The notes under the pieces are model-generated. The model made no database searches. It was given only the letters and a program-made list of their open reading frames with translations, and had not been told where the DNA came from. The position numbers and the translations under genes were made by a program. Positions 21,968-30,475 of a stretch of DNA of 64,000 bases are shown here, one piece after another. The first letter of the stretch is position 1. Each line of letters starts with the position of its first letter. This DNA is from Vibrio ostreae (lineage in GTDB: Bacteria > Pseudomonadota > Gammaproteobacteria > Enterobacterales > Vibrionaceae), in assembly GCF_019226825.1 (NCBI RefSeq), contig NZ_CP076643.1, positions 1,612,001 through 1,676,000 of the forward strand, read 5' to 3'.

Positions 21968-22748
21968 TTGGAATCATTTCTTTTGAGCTCAGCAAATCCC
22001 GAATATCCGCCGCTCGTCTCTGAGTTAGGGCCCTTTCAGATCTTCACTCTGTTCCTGTCGATATATGTTCTGCTGGAATTATTAGTCGAAAGCGCGTTTA
22101 CCCTGCCATCCGACACTCTTGAGATCCTGCATTTTACCGACAATATCGTCTGCCTGTTTTTTTCTCGCTGACTTCTGCATTCGCTTTAAGGCTGCAGACA
22201 GTAAAATGCGCTTTATGAAATGGGGCTGGATCGATCTGCTCTCCAGTATCCCGATGCTGGATACTTTTCGCTATGGCCGAATCGTGCGCGTAGTGCAGGT
22301 CCTGCGTATTCTCAGAGCCGTACGTTCAACCAAATTCATTATCGGCTTTTTATTTCGCAACAAGATGCACGGCACCTTCACCCTGGTTTCTCTGGTGTCG
22401 ATTCTACTGGTGATCTTCGGTGCCGTCGCCATGTTGCAGCTCGAAAAAGGCATGCCCGGATCCAACATCCACAACGCCACCGAAGCCATCTGGTGGGCAT
22501 TCGTCACCATCACCACGGTCGGTTACGGCGATTATTATCCGGTGACTTTCGAAGGGCGAATTGTCGCAGCTGTGCTGATGACCGGCGGCGTCGGCCTGTT
22601 CGGTGCCTTTACCGGCTTTGTCGCATCCTGGTTTCTGGAAGAAGATCAGGAAGACCAAGGCAAACACATCATTAATAACCTGCGCGATGAGATTCAGGAT
22701 TTGAAAAGTAATATTGCCGAACTGAAAGCGCTGATCGAGAAAAAATAA
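21968..22748 (+). pseudogene. Voltage-gated-type K+ channel, interrupted at a T7 tract
   Basis: Two frames are needed. The first (TTG start at 21968, no in-frame ATG) runs to 22171 and encodes S1-S2 (FLSIYVLLELLVES; FTDNIVCLFF). From the seven-T run at 22157-22163 the second frame continues with LADFCIRFKAA, an arginine-bearing S4-like helix (YGRIVRVVQVLRILRAVRS), S5, the selectivity filter TVGYGDYYP, S6 and a cytoplasmic coiled coil. Together they give a complete Kv-like channel of about 259 residues. One surplus T explains the break. Confidence 0.82.
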
Positions 22749-22954
22749 TGGCGGGGCTTGAGTCGAATGACAACACTCTGAGTTGATATATCAATTCATA
22801 ACCAAAACCTTAAGCTCAATATCGCGAGTCATTCGCATTTAGACCTTATAGGGCATGCAATGACTATTGAGAAACAAGACATAGTGATATGCTTATGAAA
22901 TCGGTCTGATAAGCATTTTCATAACATACATGAACATAGACACTGCGAGGCAAT

Positions 22955-23095
22955 CACATTCAACTCTTACCGAGAAAAAAGTTAGATGTGATATTTGCTG
23001 AAGGCACAGTAGAAGTAACAGAAAAAGACATCAAAGTGGTTGCCGCGTAGCGGTGACACCGACGAAAGAACAAATATTAAGTAGTTGGTGAGGAG
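22955..23095 (+). repeat. Leader repeat copy 1 (before the WYL-like gene)
   Basis: Homologous over about 135 bases to 23893-24029. It encodes the tail of a former protein (NHIQLLPRKKLDVIF then TVEVT, stop at 23048-23050), a small CCGC-N3-GCGG hairpin, and the region leading to an AGGAG site. Each copy ends just before a different cargo gene. Confidence 0.6.
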
Positions 23096-23102
23096 AATGA
23101 CA

Positions 23103-23840
23103 ATGGAATGGTTGGTTTTAGGTTTAATAGTTTTTGCTATCTATTGGGTTCGTAAATCAAAGAAAACAATGCATAACACCGAGAAGGTCGCGGTAACACC
23201 CAGTAAAAAGACTGCACCAGCCCCTACCACAAAAGTTACACCGAAAAAATCAATCACGCCTGAAACTGCCGAAGTTGAAACACTCACACCACGCAGAGAA
23301 AAAGCACTATACAACCTAGCCAATAAAATTCTAGAAGATGACATTGTTGATCTAGAAGAATCTAAAAAGCTGCGTGCATGGTTTAAGCGCTACCCTGAAT
23401 CGAAAGAAGACCCAAGAACTAAAGAACTGGCGGCAACTGTTGAACTTTACCTGGAAGACAAAGTACTCGACAACGATGAAGCTCTTCATCTATTCGTCCT
23501 TCTAACCGATTTCTGTGATGGGTTCGAGGAACGCGAACAAGCCAACGAAAAACCGAAGAAGAAACCAGCCCCGACATCCGGAAAGCGAATCAATATAGAG
23601 AAATCATCCGGATTATCATTTCTTAATGAGCTAGAACCAGGCGCCCAATACTTTATGAACTACAAGGACGCTGCAGGGAAAGTATCTGACCGCGAGATTG
23701 TTTTAAGAAAAATTGAGCAGAACGCCAGTGGCGATACATACGTCAAAGCTTTCTGTTTGATGAGGAATTCTATTCGCACGTTCAGAGCAGATCGAATTAC
23801 TGGTATCTGCAATGTCGATACTGGTGAGGCGTTTGTTTAG
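23103..23840 (+). CDS. Membrane-anchored protein with C-terminal WYL-like domain
   Basis: 245 residues from the ATG at 23103 (7 bases after AGGAG; an ATG at 23097 is too close). N-terminal membrane segment (WLVLGLIVFAIYWV), a Thr/Pro/Lys-rich linker, a helical domain about residues 65-145 (RREKALYNLANKI; DNDEALHLFVLLTDFCDG) and a C-terminal beta-rich region with KDAAGKVSDREIVL and RTFRADRITGI, which resembles WYL domains. WYL domains sense nucleic acid or nucleotide ligands in defence regulators. Function unknown; not a canonical HTH-WYL regulator. Confidence 0.6.
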   Translation: MEWLVLGLIVFAIYWVRKSKKTMHNTEKVAVTPSKKTAPAPTTKVTPKKSITPETAEVETLTPRREKALYNLANKILEDDIVDLEESKKLRAWFKRYPESKEDPRTKELAATVELYLEDKVLDNDEALHLFVLLTDFCDGFEEREQANEKPKKKPAPTSGKRINIEKSSGLSFLNELEPGAQYFMNYKDAAGKVSDREIVLRKIEQNASGDTYVKAFCLMRNSIRTFRADRITGICNVDTGEAFV

Positions 23841-23892
23841 TAGATGCTAGGCACGGTACCTGATTGATATCGATGGCACATTATCGATCAAC

Positions 23893-24029
23893 CACATCCA
23901 ACATTTACCAGGTAAAAAGCTTGCAGTGGTGTTGGGTGAAACTACTGTTGAAGTGACAATTCAATCAACGTGATTGGCCGCATGGCGGTGACACTGAGAA
24001 AAGAATAAAAATTATTAGTTGGCTAGGAG
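23893..24029 (+). repeat. Leader repeat copy 2 (before the DUF4145 gene)
   Basis: Second copy of the 22955-23095 segment. The remnant frame reads INHIQHLPGKKLAVVLG then TTVEVT with a stop at 23970-23972, followed by the same GCCGC-ATG-GCGG hairpin and AGGAG. The longer readable part continues upstream as LIDIDGTLS. Confidence 0.6.
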
Positions 24030-24035
24030 CAAACA

Positions 24036-24734
24036 ATGGTTTTTTCATGGCAATGCCCATACTGCAATCACAATGCTACGATTACAAACGAGCAGCATTC
24101 AACTGTGCACCATACCTTTCACTTAAATAATAAACACGATGAATCATTGCGACTGTTGACCAATGCCATTGTGTGTCCAAATCCAATTTGCCGTGAATAC
24201 AGCATCACAGCCGAACTTGGAATTGCCAACCGTTCCGCTCTTTATAAGCTGGAATACTCCTTGGCATCTTGGACCTTAAGGCCTCTATCTAAAGCTAAAC
24301 CACTTCCCGACTACATACCTAAAGCCGTAATCGCCGACTATGAAGAAGCCTGCTTAATTAAAGACTTGAGTCCAAAATCTTCCGCAACTTTGGCTCGTCG
24401 ATGCTTACAAGGCATTCTGCGAGACTTTTGGAACGTTAAACCAGCACGACTAGTCGACGAAATCAAAAGTATTCAGGACAAAGTAGATCCTATTACCTGG
24501 CAATCAATTGATGCAATTCGCAACGTCGGAAACATAGGTGCGCACATGGAGAAAGACATTAACGTTATCGTTGATGTCGACCCTGATGAAGCACAACTAC
24601 TGATCGGTTTGCTCGAGCATCTAATCAAAGAATGGTACATCAACAGACATGAGCGCAAGCAGCAGATGGAAGCGCTGATTGGAGTTGCTAAGCAAAAGCA
24701 AGAAGCTAGGCACAATACAAAAGTTGAAGAATAA
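24036..24734 (+). CDS. DUF4145 protein
   Basis: 232 residues. N-terminal zinc-ribbon-like cysteines (CPYC at residues 6-9; CPNPICREY about residues 47-52) and a C-terminal DUF4145 domain (ATLARRCLQGILRDF; AIRNVGNIGAHMEKD). DUF4145 domains are common in restriction-modification and other defence loci, often fused to nucleases; here it is alone, so it may be an accessory subunit. TAGGAG precedes the start. Confidence 0.75.
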   Translation: MVFSWQCPYCNHNATITNEQHSTVHHTFHLNNKHDESLRLLTNAIVCPNPICREYSITAELGIANRSALYKLEYSLASWTLRPLSKAKPLPDYIPKAVIADYEEACLIKDLSPKSSATLARRCLQGILRDFWNVKPARLVDEIKSIQDKVDPITWQSIDAIRNVGNIGAHMEKDINVIVDVDPDEAQLLIGLLEHLIKEWYINRHERKQQMEALIGVAKQKQEARHNTKVEE

Positions 24735-24756
24735 CCCTAAGCATGAAGGAACGACT

Positions 24757-24939
24757 ATGAGCTTTCAACTCAAAGCACTAGAACTACTAGGCGCGAAGGA
24801 GCACCTGCGTGATTACCTCAATGACCTTGTCAACTGGGTAGAATTCATCCGCCGTTACGACATGGCCAAAGATGAGCAACGCTACTGGCGTAACTACTTC
24901 GGCCTTGAGCATACTTTTGAAAACGAAATCGAGTTGTAA
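24757..24939 (+). CDS. Small hypothetical protein
   Basis: 60 residues from ATG 24757 with GAAGGA upstream; starts MSFQLKALELLGAKEHLRDY. Predicted helical, acidic. Lies between the DUF4145 and DUF2971 genes at short spacing (22 and 29 bases), consistent with one operon. No family recognised. Confidence 0.65.
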   Translation: MSFQLKALELLGAKEHLRDYLNDLVNWVEFIRRYDMAKDEQRYWRNYFGLEHTFENEIEL

Positions 24940-24968
24940 AATCTATAATTAGCAAGCAAGGACAGGCA

Positions 24969-25907
24969 ATGAAGCTTTACAAATTCATGACTTATCGACG
25001 AGACTTTTTTAGGACATACTCACTTCGATTCACGTCATACAAATCGTTAAACGACCCATTTGAATGCCTTCCTGCTATATCTGATTTGAAAGAAGTTGGT
25101 GCAAAAATTGGGTTAGGCGACCTCGGACAAATAGATAGCTTCTTAGATAGCTACCATCCTGACCCCAACTCTATCGGCCCCAAGACATCATCTGAGTACT
25201 ATAGAAAACTAATGGGTGCTCATGACGAAGGTTTATGGGGCATTCTAAGTTTAAGTCGAACGAAAAAAGATATATTACTGTGGTCACATTATGCTGATGA
25301 GCATCGAGGAATAGCAATTGAGTTTAACGGAGAACACGATTTTTTCAGTAACACCGATGATACAATTTCAAGCCGAGTCTACTATAGCAAATCCAGAAAA
25401 CTAGAAGATAATAGACTTTTTGATGCTATCGATGTCGGTAAGTTCTTTAAGAAATACTCTTCATGGCGATACGAAAAAGAATATAGAGTACTTAAGAGGC
25501 TCCCCAAGGCAGATCGGATTTATTTTCTCAACAAAAAGCATCTAGTAAAGGCCTTTCAGGCACTAAAATATGATCCCAAGCTAAGAGAATTTGTTTCTAA
25601 TCACTTGATTCCTTTGTGGAAAAAACAAAACACTACAGGAGTCGATAAAGGCGAAGGATATAGGATTGAAGATCTCACACAACTTTGCCCTAGACGTTTG
25701 CAAGACTTGTCAGCGAGTGTTCCTTCGACGCTGTTTCTTTTCGATGTTCCATTTGAAGCCATTACCGCGGTTTATTTAGGTTTTAGAATTTCTGACAAAG
25801 ATAAAGCAGAGATCGAATACCTGCTTAAAAACACACATGTCAAAATATACAAGTCCACCATGGACGAAGAACACTTCAAACTGAACTTTCAACAGCTCAT
25901 TACATAA
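24969..25907 (+). CDS. DUF2971 protein
   Basis: 312 residues of the DUF2971 family: MKLYKFMTYR with SLNDPFE near residue 32, then GLWGILSLSRTKKDILLWSHYADEHRGIAIEF and the late WRYEKEYRVLK. These conserved blocks are diagnostic. Biochemical function is unknown; members occur often in mobile and defence islands. Very AT-rich relative to host genes. Confidence 0.8.
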   Translation: MKLYKFMTYRRDFFRTYSLRFTSYKSLNDPFECLPAISDLKEVGAKIGLGDLGQIDSFLDSYHPDPNSIGPKTSSEYYRKLMGAHDEGLWGILSLSRTKKDILLWSHYADEHRGIAIEFNGEHDFFSNTDDTISSRVYYSKSRKLEDNRLFDAIDVGKFFKKYSSWRYEKEYRVLKRLPKADRIYFLNKKHLVKAFQALKYDPKLREFVSNHLIPLWKKQNTTGVDKGEGYRIEDLTQLCPRRLQDLSASVPSTLFLFDVPFEAITAVYLGFRISDKDKAEIEYLLKNTHVKIYKSTMDEEHFKLNFQQLIT

Positions 25908-25926
25908 AGTTATTATTAGTAGGTTC

Positions 25927-26112
25927 ATGTCGAATCGAAATCTCAACGATGGCAACAAAAAACCTTGGCTTTGCGAGTTTTACCCACAAGATCACGCTGG
26001 TAAGCGCGTGCTTAAACGCTTCGCCACCAAAGGGAAGGCGCTTGCTTGTGAAAAACATTTGTTCTTTGCGAAGTTGACGGCAAACCTTGGTTAAGAAGAG
26101 AAGTAATACAAG
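25927..26112 (+). pseudogene. Integrase N-terminal remnant (oldest copy)
   Basis: From ATG 25927 the frame reads MSNRNLNDGNKKPWLCEFYP and HAGKRVLKRFATKGKAL, closely matching the N-terminus of the intact integrase at 61365 (RNLKDGNKKPWLC; GKRVRKRFATKGEAL). It stops at 26094; a second frame adds VDGKPWLRREV, matching DDKPWLGET. It then runs straight into the OLD-type gene. No LexA box precedes this copy. Confidence 0.75.
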
Positions 26113-27930
26113 ATGAAAATTACCAACCATATCAACAAAATCGCGTTTTTTTCTGGTAATACATATCCACAACAGTGGCATATAACGTCAGCTAAACAAA
26201 TAAATTTCTACATCGGTCCCAACAATTCAGGGAAAAGCCGAATATTGAGAAACTTATTTTCCTTAGAAAAAAACCACCCCTTCTTCGATTCGGATCTACT
26301 TACAATTGACACAATTGTCGACAAATGGAAAAATCAAGATTACCGCCTAGATGCTCAATTAAGAAACCAAACTGGGTTCGACATTGGTCGGTTTATTGAA
26401 GCTGCAGAAAACCTTTTAGAATCGCAAACTCTACTCTGTTATAAAAATATATCTAATCTTACACTAAAAAAATTATCGCCTTCGAGAGGTTCTACCGTAT
26501 CTGAAAATTACGTGAATCAAAACTTAGTGCAAGCTTTTATAAATAAAGATGAGATAGCTAAGAATGTATTGCACAAGTTCTCGGAAATATCTTGGAATTC
26601 CGTATATATACCTACAATTAGAAGCCTTCGCCATATTCATGATGAAGACCTTTTTTGTGATAGGACGGTTAAAGATTACTTTCCTAAGTCAAATATAAAA
26701 AATGTAAATCTATTTACTGGTCACAGTCTTTACGAAGATCTCAAACGTCATCTGTTGGGTACTCATCAGCAAAGACAACAAGTACGAAAATATGAGTTAT
26801 ACCTTTCTCACAACTTTTTCTTTGGTCAAGATATTTCACTGGTTCCGAGAATCGGTGAAGATATTGTTTACTTCAAGGAAGGTGACAGAGAAGAACGCCA
26901 GATATTCAATCTAGGTGACGGAATCCAATCAATAATAATGTTGACTTATCCCGTATTTATGGCAGAGAGTCCGACGATGTTCTTTATAGAAGAGCCCGAA
27001 CACTATCTTCATGCCGGACTCCAGAGAACACTGATCGAAACATACAGTGGCCACGAAGAACATATGTTTTTCATGACAACTCACTCCAACCATTTCTTAG
27101 ACATAGCACAAGAACGAGATGACATTTCGATTCAACAAGTTCATCAGGAAAACGGGGAGCCAATCGCCACCCCTGCCAGCAAATTTGAAGAACTACTCTC
27201 AGGATTGGGCGTTAGGGCATCATCTGTTCTTCTGGCAAACTGTTCAATCTGGGTCGAAGGTATTACGGACAAACTCTACCTAAGGACCTACCTCAAGAAA
27301 TATATTGACGAGTTGAAGGAAAAGGGTGACGAAGAACGAGCGAATAAGCTTTCAAGCTACCATGAAAACTTACACTTCGTATTTACAGAGTACCAAGGAA
27401 GCAACATCACCCATTGGTACTTTGGCGATGACGAGCACTCGGACTCAACCTCTACTACACCTGCGAAGAAACTGAACAACAAAATACTCTTAATTGCAGA
27501 TGCAGACATTGATTCAAAAGGTGATCGAGTAGAAACACTAAAGCAAAATTTAAGCAACAACTTCGTCCTGTTGCGTTGGAAAGAGATTGAAAATTATATC
27601 CCTCATTCAATATTGCTAAAAACTGCTCAAAAACGATGGGACACCTTTAATGGGAAAGATGATTGTACCTTCAACATAAGCAATATTAACGCCGATAGGT
27701 TCGAAACGGACAAAGAGGGTATCGGAAGAATACTTGAACGGTACGTCAATAAGCCAAAAGGGGCTGAACGGAGTTTCTACTCAGATAAGTCTGGCACTAT
27801 CAAAGATAAAGTTAAGTTCTGCCAAACAGCAGTAGCGATTATGCAAGATGGAGAGTGTGAATGGTCACTTACCGATGAACTCAATGAGCTTTGCGAAGTA
27901 ATCTGGAAACACATTGAAGCGAGTAACTAG
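26113..27930 (+). CDS. OLD-family ATPase/TOPRIM endonuclease
   Basis: 605 residues. ABC-type ATPase with Walker A GPNNSGKS (residues 35-42), signature-like LGDGIQS, Walker B TMFFIEEPEHYLHA and switch His in MTTHSNHFLD; then a TOPRIM nuclease domain with the glutamate of IWVEGITDKLYL and the aspartates of LLIADADIDSKGD. This is the domain order of P2 Old and GajA-type nucleases. No UvrD-like helicase (GajB) lies next to it, so it is a single-gene OLD rather than a Gabija pair. Likely phage defence. Confidence 0.85.
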   Translation: MKITNHINKIAFFSGNTYPQQWHITSAKQINFYIGPNNSGKSRILRNLFSLEKNHPFFDSDLLTIDTIVDKWKNQDYRLDAQLRNQTGFDIGRFIEAAENLLESQTLLCYKNISNLTLKKLSPSRGSTVSENYVNQNLVQAFINKDEIAKNVLHKFSEISWNSVYIPTIRSLRHIHDEDLFCDRTVKDYFPKSNIKNVNLFTGHSLYEDLKRHLLGTHQQRQQVRKYELYLSHNFFFGQDISLVPRIGEDIVYFKEGDREERQIFNLGDGIQSIIMLTYPVFMAESPTMFFIEEPEHYLHAGLQRTLIETYSGHEEHMFFMTTHSNHFLDIAQERDDISIQQVHQENGEPIATPASKFEELLSGLGVRASSVLLANCSIWVEGITDKLYLRTYLKKYIDELKEKGDEERANKLSSYHENLHFVFTEYQGSNITHWYFGDDEHSDSTSTTPAKKLNNKILLIADADIDSKGDRVETLKQNLSNNFVLLRWKEIENYIPHSILLKTAQKRWDTFNGKDDCTFNISNINADRFETDKEGIGRILERYVNKPKGAERSFYSDKSGTIKDKVKFCQTAVAIMQDGECEWSLTDELNELCEVIWKHIEASN

Positions 27931-28026
27931 TTAAAAGCAGAAACAATCAAAACCACAAAGCAAAGAATGAATGGCAGCTTATCAATGAAGTTATTTGCAA
28001 CGTCGCGGAAGCCTCTGGCCAACTAC

Positions 28027-28545
28027 GTACGTTGCTATCTTTGTTTTCCATAATGCAAGTTCCCTAGATATGGTTAATATTGATCCTACACTAAACTCAA
28101 ATGACCATTCTTGTTCGCACTCACCGATTTTAAGCATTGAAGACCCCACCCGACCCATATACTGTTTATAAAAACAGTATATGGGTATATTTATGTCTAT
28201 TCGTAATCTAAAAGACGGCCACAAAAAACCGTGGCTTTGTGAGTGCTACCCGCAAGGCCGTACTGGTAAGCGTGTCCGTAAACGCTTTGCTACCAAAGGC
28301 GAAGCGCTTGCGTATGAAAAGTTTGTACTGCGAGAAACCGACGATAAACCCTGGCTTGGTGAAACAGCCCAAACCCGCAGCCTGTTGGATATGATTGATT
28401 TGTGGCAAGAAAGCCATGGTCAGTCGCTGGCTCACTCGAAATACACCTACAACAAGCTGAAAGTGATTGGCTTAGGCGTTGGTGACCCGCTCTATCACAA
28501 GTTTACTCCTGCTATGTTCACAGAGTACCGAGCTCGGCGTTTAGC
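28027..28545 (+). repeat. Direct repeat flanking the prophage, left copy
   Basis: About 520 bases closely related to 61196-61717: the region upstream of the integrase (from GTACGTTGCTATCTTTG), the LexA box and the first 118 or so codons of the integrase. Similarity stops at TTTAGC inside the gene. Confidence 0.8.
28160..28179 (+). promoter_or_regulatory. LexA box before the truncated integrase
   Basis: TACTGTTTATAAAAACAGTA: CTGT-N8-ACAG with the flanking TA/TA of the enterobacterial and Vibrio SOS box. It ends 13 bases before the ATG at 28193. Confidence 0.8.
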
Positions 28546-28555
28546 TGTTTCATAA
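28193..28555 (+). pseudogene. Truncated tyrosine integrase (catalytic domain deleted)
   Basis: 120 residues from MSIRNLKDGHKKPWLCECYP to EYRARRLA, nearly identical to residues 1-119 of the intact integrase, then V-S-stop. The sequence jumps from codon 118 directly to the TTCATAACCCAT found just before the att core, so an internal deletion of about 770 bases removed the Arg-His-Arg-Tyr catalytic domain. The SAM-like core-binding domain and the arm-binding N-terminus remain. Confidence 0.88.
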
Positions 28556-28562
28556 CCCATGA

Positions 28563-28583
28563 AAAACCCTTGATACGCCTACT
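28563..28583. repeat. attL core
   Basis: 21 bases identical to 62526-62546 (AAAACCCTTGATACGCC followed by TACT). To its right, on the minus strand, a phage-borne imitation of the ycgN tail can still be read (DHILNHPNR, stop), showing that attP carries the gene's 3' end. Confidence 0.85.
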
Positions 28584-29395
28584 ATCTGTTCGGGTGATTC
28601 AAAATGTGATCTTACTAAACACCATCCTGCAACCAATTTAAAATCAATTAGTTAACAGAGCACCAATTACTGATTGTCCCAAAAATGTCCACACCGTGAA
28701 TTTATGGGTATCTGGCAAAATCGCGTTTTCTGTCATTGCTTTGTTCTCTTTTCCCGTCCACTTTTCCAGCTTCATGCAATGAACAAATTTGAAAAAACAG
28801 TTTTGCTTTCAGATTAGCGCTAAAGCCTTGCTATACATGGCTTAGCCTCCAACCAAAGAGATCTTTAATTTTCTACACCAGATCTTCAAAAGCTGACGAA
28901 AAACACATATCAACATTACAAATCAACAATTTACAACAAAATACCAGATCTTTTCAGATCGTCATTATTGCAATTTATCGAAAAAAATCGCAATTGTTGA
29001 AATTCTATTAGGCGCAATATAAGCCCTTTTCAGCGGCTTTTCATATTCCCCGAAGCCCTTATAGCAAAAGGCTTTATCGCGTGTTCTACGCCTTTCCTAG
29101 CCCCGTAGATTTTCACTAAATCAAAATTGCGAAAAAACCAGATCGAAAACGTCGCAGGTGGGGAGGAGGAGTGCGGATTCCGTGAGTGAAAGACTCGATT
29201 TCGTCTCACTGCCCCAAACAAATGTCCGAGCAAAGTGAAAATGTGGACCTCAGTTTGAAGCCTTTGACAATAGTAAGTAAGGTGTGGGATTGTATTTTTA
29301 GTTGGGATCGGAGCGTAACGCCCTTGTGGTGATAAGTTCTGTGAACGTTACAAACGACGTTTCACTATGCACTTGCATCATGCGAGGGACTGATC
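28584..29395. other. Prophage left-end non-coding region
   Basis: About 800 bases with no supported gene. Holds AAAAATGTCCACACCGTGAA at 28681-28700, matched near the right end at 62439 (candidate integrase arm site), and the word ACCAGATC at about 28880, 28942 and 29138. Very AT-rich between 28900 and 29010. Confidence 0.5.
28681..28700. promoter_or_regulatory. Candidate integrase arm-type site, left
   Basis: AAAAATGTCCACACCGTGAA, 98 bases inside attL; the right-end partner is AAAAATGTCCACATCGTGA at 62439-62457. Shared position on both sides of att suggests Int or accessory factor binding; inferred. Confidence 0.4.
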
Positions 29396-29521
29396 ATGAC
29401 TTTTTTTAGATATACCTTAATTTTGTTGAGTATTGGTATTTTTTGCTATCTCTCCGTAACCGAGAATGCTTTCACTCAAGAATTCGTTGCACTGGTAACT
29501 GCTTTGGCCCTGTTGAAATAG
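29396..29521 (+). CDS. Small single-pass membrane protein
   Basis: 41 residues: MTFFRYTLILLSIGIFCYL forms one membrane segment, then a short polar loop and VALVTALALLK. GAGGGAC lies 8 bases upstream of the ATG. It is the only plus-strand gene between attL and the minus-strand tail operon and ends before a shared terminator, as lysogenic-conversion genes often do. Too short to identify. Confidence 0.5.
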   Translation: MTFFRYTLILLSIGIFCYLSVTENAFTQEFVALVTALALLK

Positions 29522-29537
29522 ATTATCAATGCATAAC

Positions 29538-29563
29538 AAAGGGGCGCATAATGCGCCCCTTTG
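29538..29563. terminator. Bidirectional terminator at end of tail operon
   Basis: AAAGGGGCGCAT / ATGCGCCCCTTT, a near perfect stem with A- and T-runs on both sides; serves the tail operon (minus) and the small membrane gene (plus). Confidence 0.88.
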
Positions 29564-29579
29564 TTTACTCAATAAGATC

Positions 29580-29777
29580 CTATGTGACCTTGTAGGTACC
29601 GGCAGAACTGCCACCGGTGACAGGCACCTGGGCGTTTTGGGTTATCTCATCCACAACTGCATTGGCGATCGCTTCTGCCATTCGGCCAGCCATGGCGAAT
29701 TCTCCTTCCAGCACAAATCCCTTGGCTTTCATTTCGGTTTCTATCTTCTGTTTTAGTGACGCTTTGCTGAGTGCCAT
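29580..29777 (-). CDS. Small phage structural-region protein
   Basis: 65 residues, last gene of the tail operon. Helical N-terminus (KASLKQKIETEMKAKG) and C-terminal VPVTGGSSAGTYKVT. Common downstream of the baseplate spike gene in related prophages; function not established. Confidence 0.7.
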   Translation of the reverse strand: MALSKASLKQKIETEMKAKGFVLEGEFAMAGRMAEAIANAVVDEITQNAQVPVTGGSSAGTYKVT

Positions 29778-29779
29778 GG

Positions 29780-30475
29780 TTACTTACCTGCAAATACTGT
29801 TTTGGACACATCGACGTGCGGTTTACCCGTGAACGGGCAAATGGTGGCACCGGTACACACCCCCGTCCCGCCATTCATTTTGATGGTATCGGCATCTTCG
29901 GTGATGTTCTTGGCTTTAATCGTTAGGTCTTTGCCTACGGTCAGTTTGTCGTTGCCAGTGATTTCAGTTATCCGATCCTCCAAGGCTTTGATGCGCTGAT
30001 TCAGACACTCAATGATGTCGTCCTTGTCGGTCTTACGTTCAAAGTTGCCTTGCTGGTCGACGAGCTGGTACACGCCCTTTCTCTGTTGGTAACGGCTTTC
30101 ACCCGCTTTGATACCAGGTAACTTGAACCCAAGTGGCAGCACGCAACGGATAAATGGCTTATCCGGCTGACCAAACATGAACCCCAGTTCAACGATGCTG
30201 CCAATCGCCGGCGGTTCTAGCCGGCCAGCGTGATCACCTAAGCCAGGTACTGGGAGTGGTACCGCCTGCAGTGGTGGTTTGTCTTCGTATTCCATCCCCT
30301 TTTCATCGAGCAGTTGAACATCAACAGCGTAGTGCGGATAAAACCGATCGGACAAATCGCCCTCTTGTGGTAATTCCGGTAGCGCCACGACTTTACCCCA
30401 GCGTGGCAGGTGCCAACGGCCTGTCAGTTCAGGAAACAGGCGATAGATGATGCGTTTAATGACATTTACGTCCAT
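29780..30475 (-). CDS. V: Baseplate spike protein (gpV-like) with metal-binding tip
   Basis: 231 residues. OB-fold N-terminal part of the gpV/gp45 family, then a beta-helix-like region of alternating residues (KLTVGKDLTIKAKNI) and a C-terminal CTGATICPFTGKPH segment with Cys/His that looks like the metal-coordinating spike apex or a built-in PAAR-like cap. Forms the central membrane-piercing needle. Overlaps the hub gene by 10 bases. Confidence 0.82.
   Translation of the reverse strand: MDVNVIKRIIYRLFPELTGRWHLPRWGKVVALPELPQEGDLSDRFYPHYAVDVQLLDEKGMEYEDKPPLQAVPLPVPGLGDHAGRLEPPAIGSIVELGFMFGQPDKPFIRCVLPLGFKLPGIKAGESRYQQRKGVYQLVDQQGNFERKTDKDDIIECLNQRIKALEDRITEITGNDKLTVGKDLTIKAKNITEDADTIKMNGGTGVCTGATICPFTGKPHVDVSKTVFAGK

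Larger units (their letters stand above)
22749..28562. mobile_element. AT-rich cargo island with decayed integrases, left of the prophage
   Basis: About 5.8 kb between the host K+ channel gene and the prophage attL. It is clearly more AT-rich than its host flank, carries five cargo genes of defence-like families, and holds two defective copies of the tyrosine integrase found intact at 61365. The right border is the shared att core at 28563; the left border is not certain (a weak att-like ATTCATAACC-AAAACCTT lies at about 22793-22811). Best read as remnants of one or two related integrative elements stacked at the same ycgN site. Confidence 0.65.

Noticed and set aside
22793..22811. ATTCATAACC then AAAACCTT as the leftmost att remnant of the island
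   Set aside because: Shares only two short blocks with the att region and lacks the CTTGATACGCC core; not strong enough to set a border.
26113..27930. Gabija system
   Set aside because: Only the GajA-like half is present; no UvrD/GajB-like helicase gene nearby.
29030..29233. 67-codon minus ORF in the prophage left end
   Set aside because: No start signal and no phage-like sequence; region looks non-coding.
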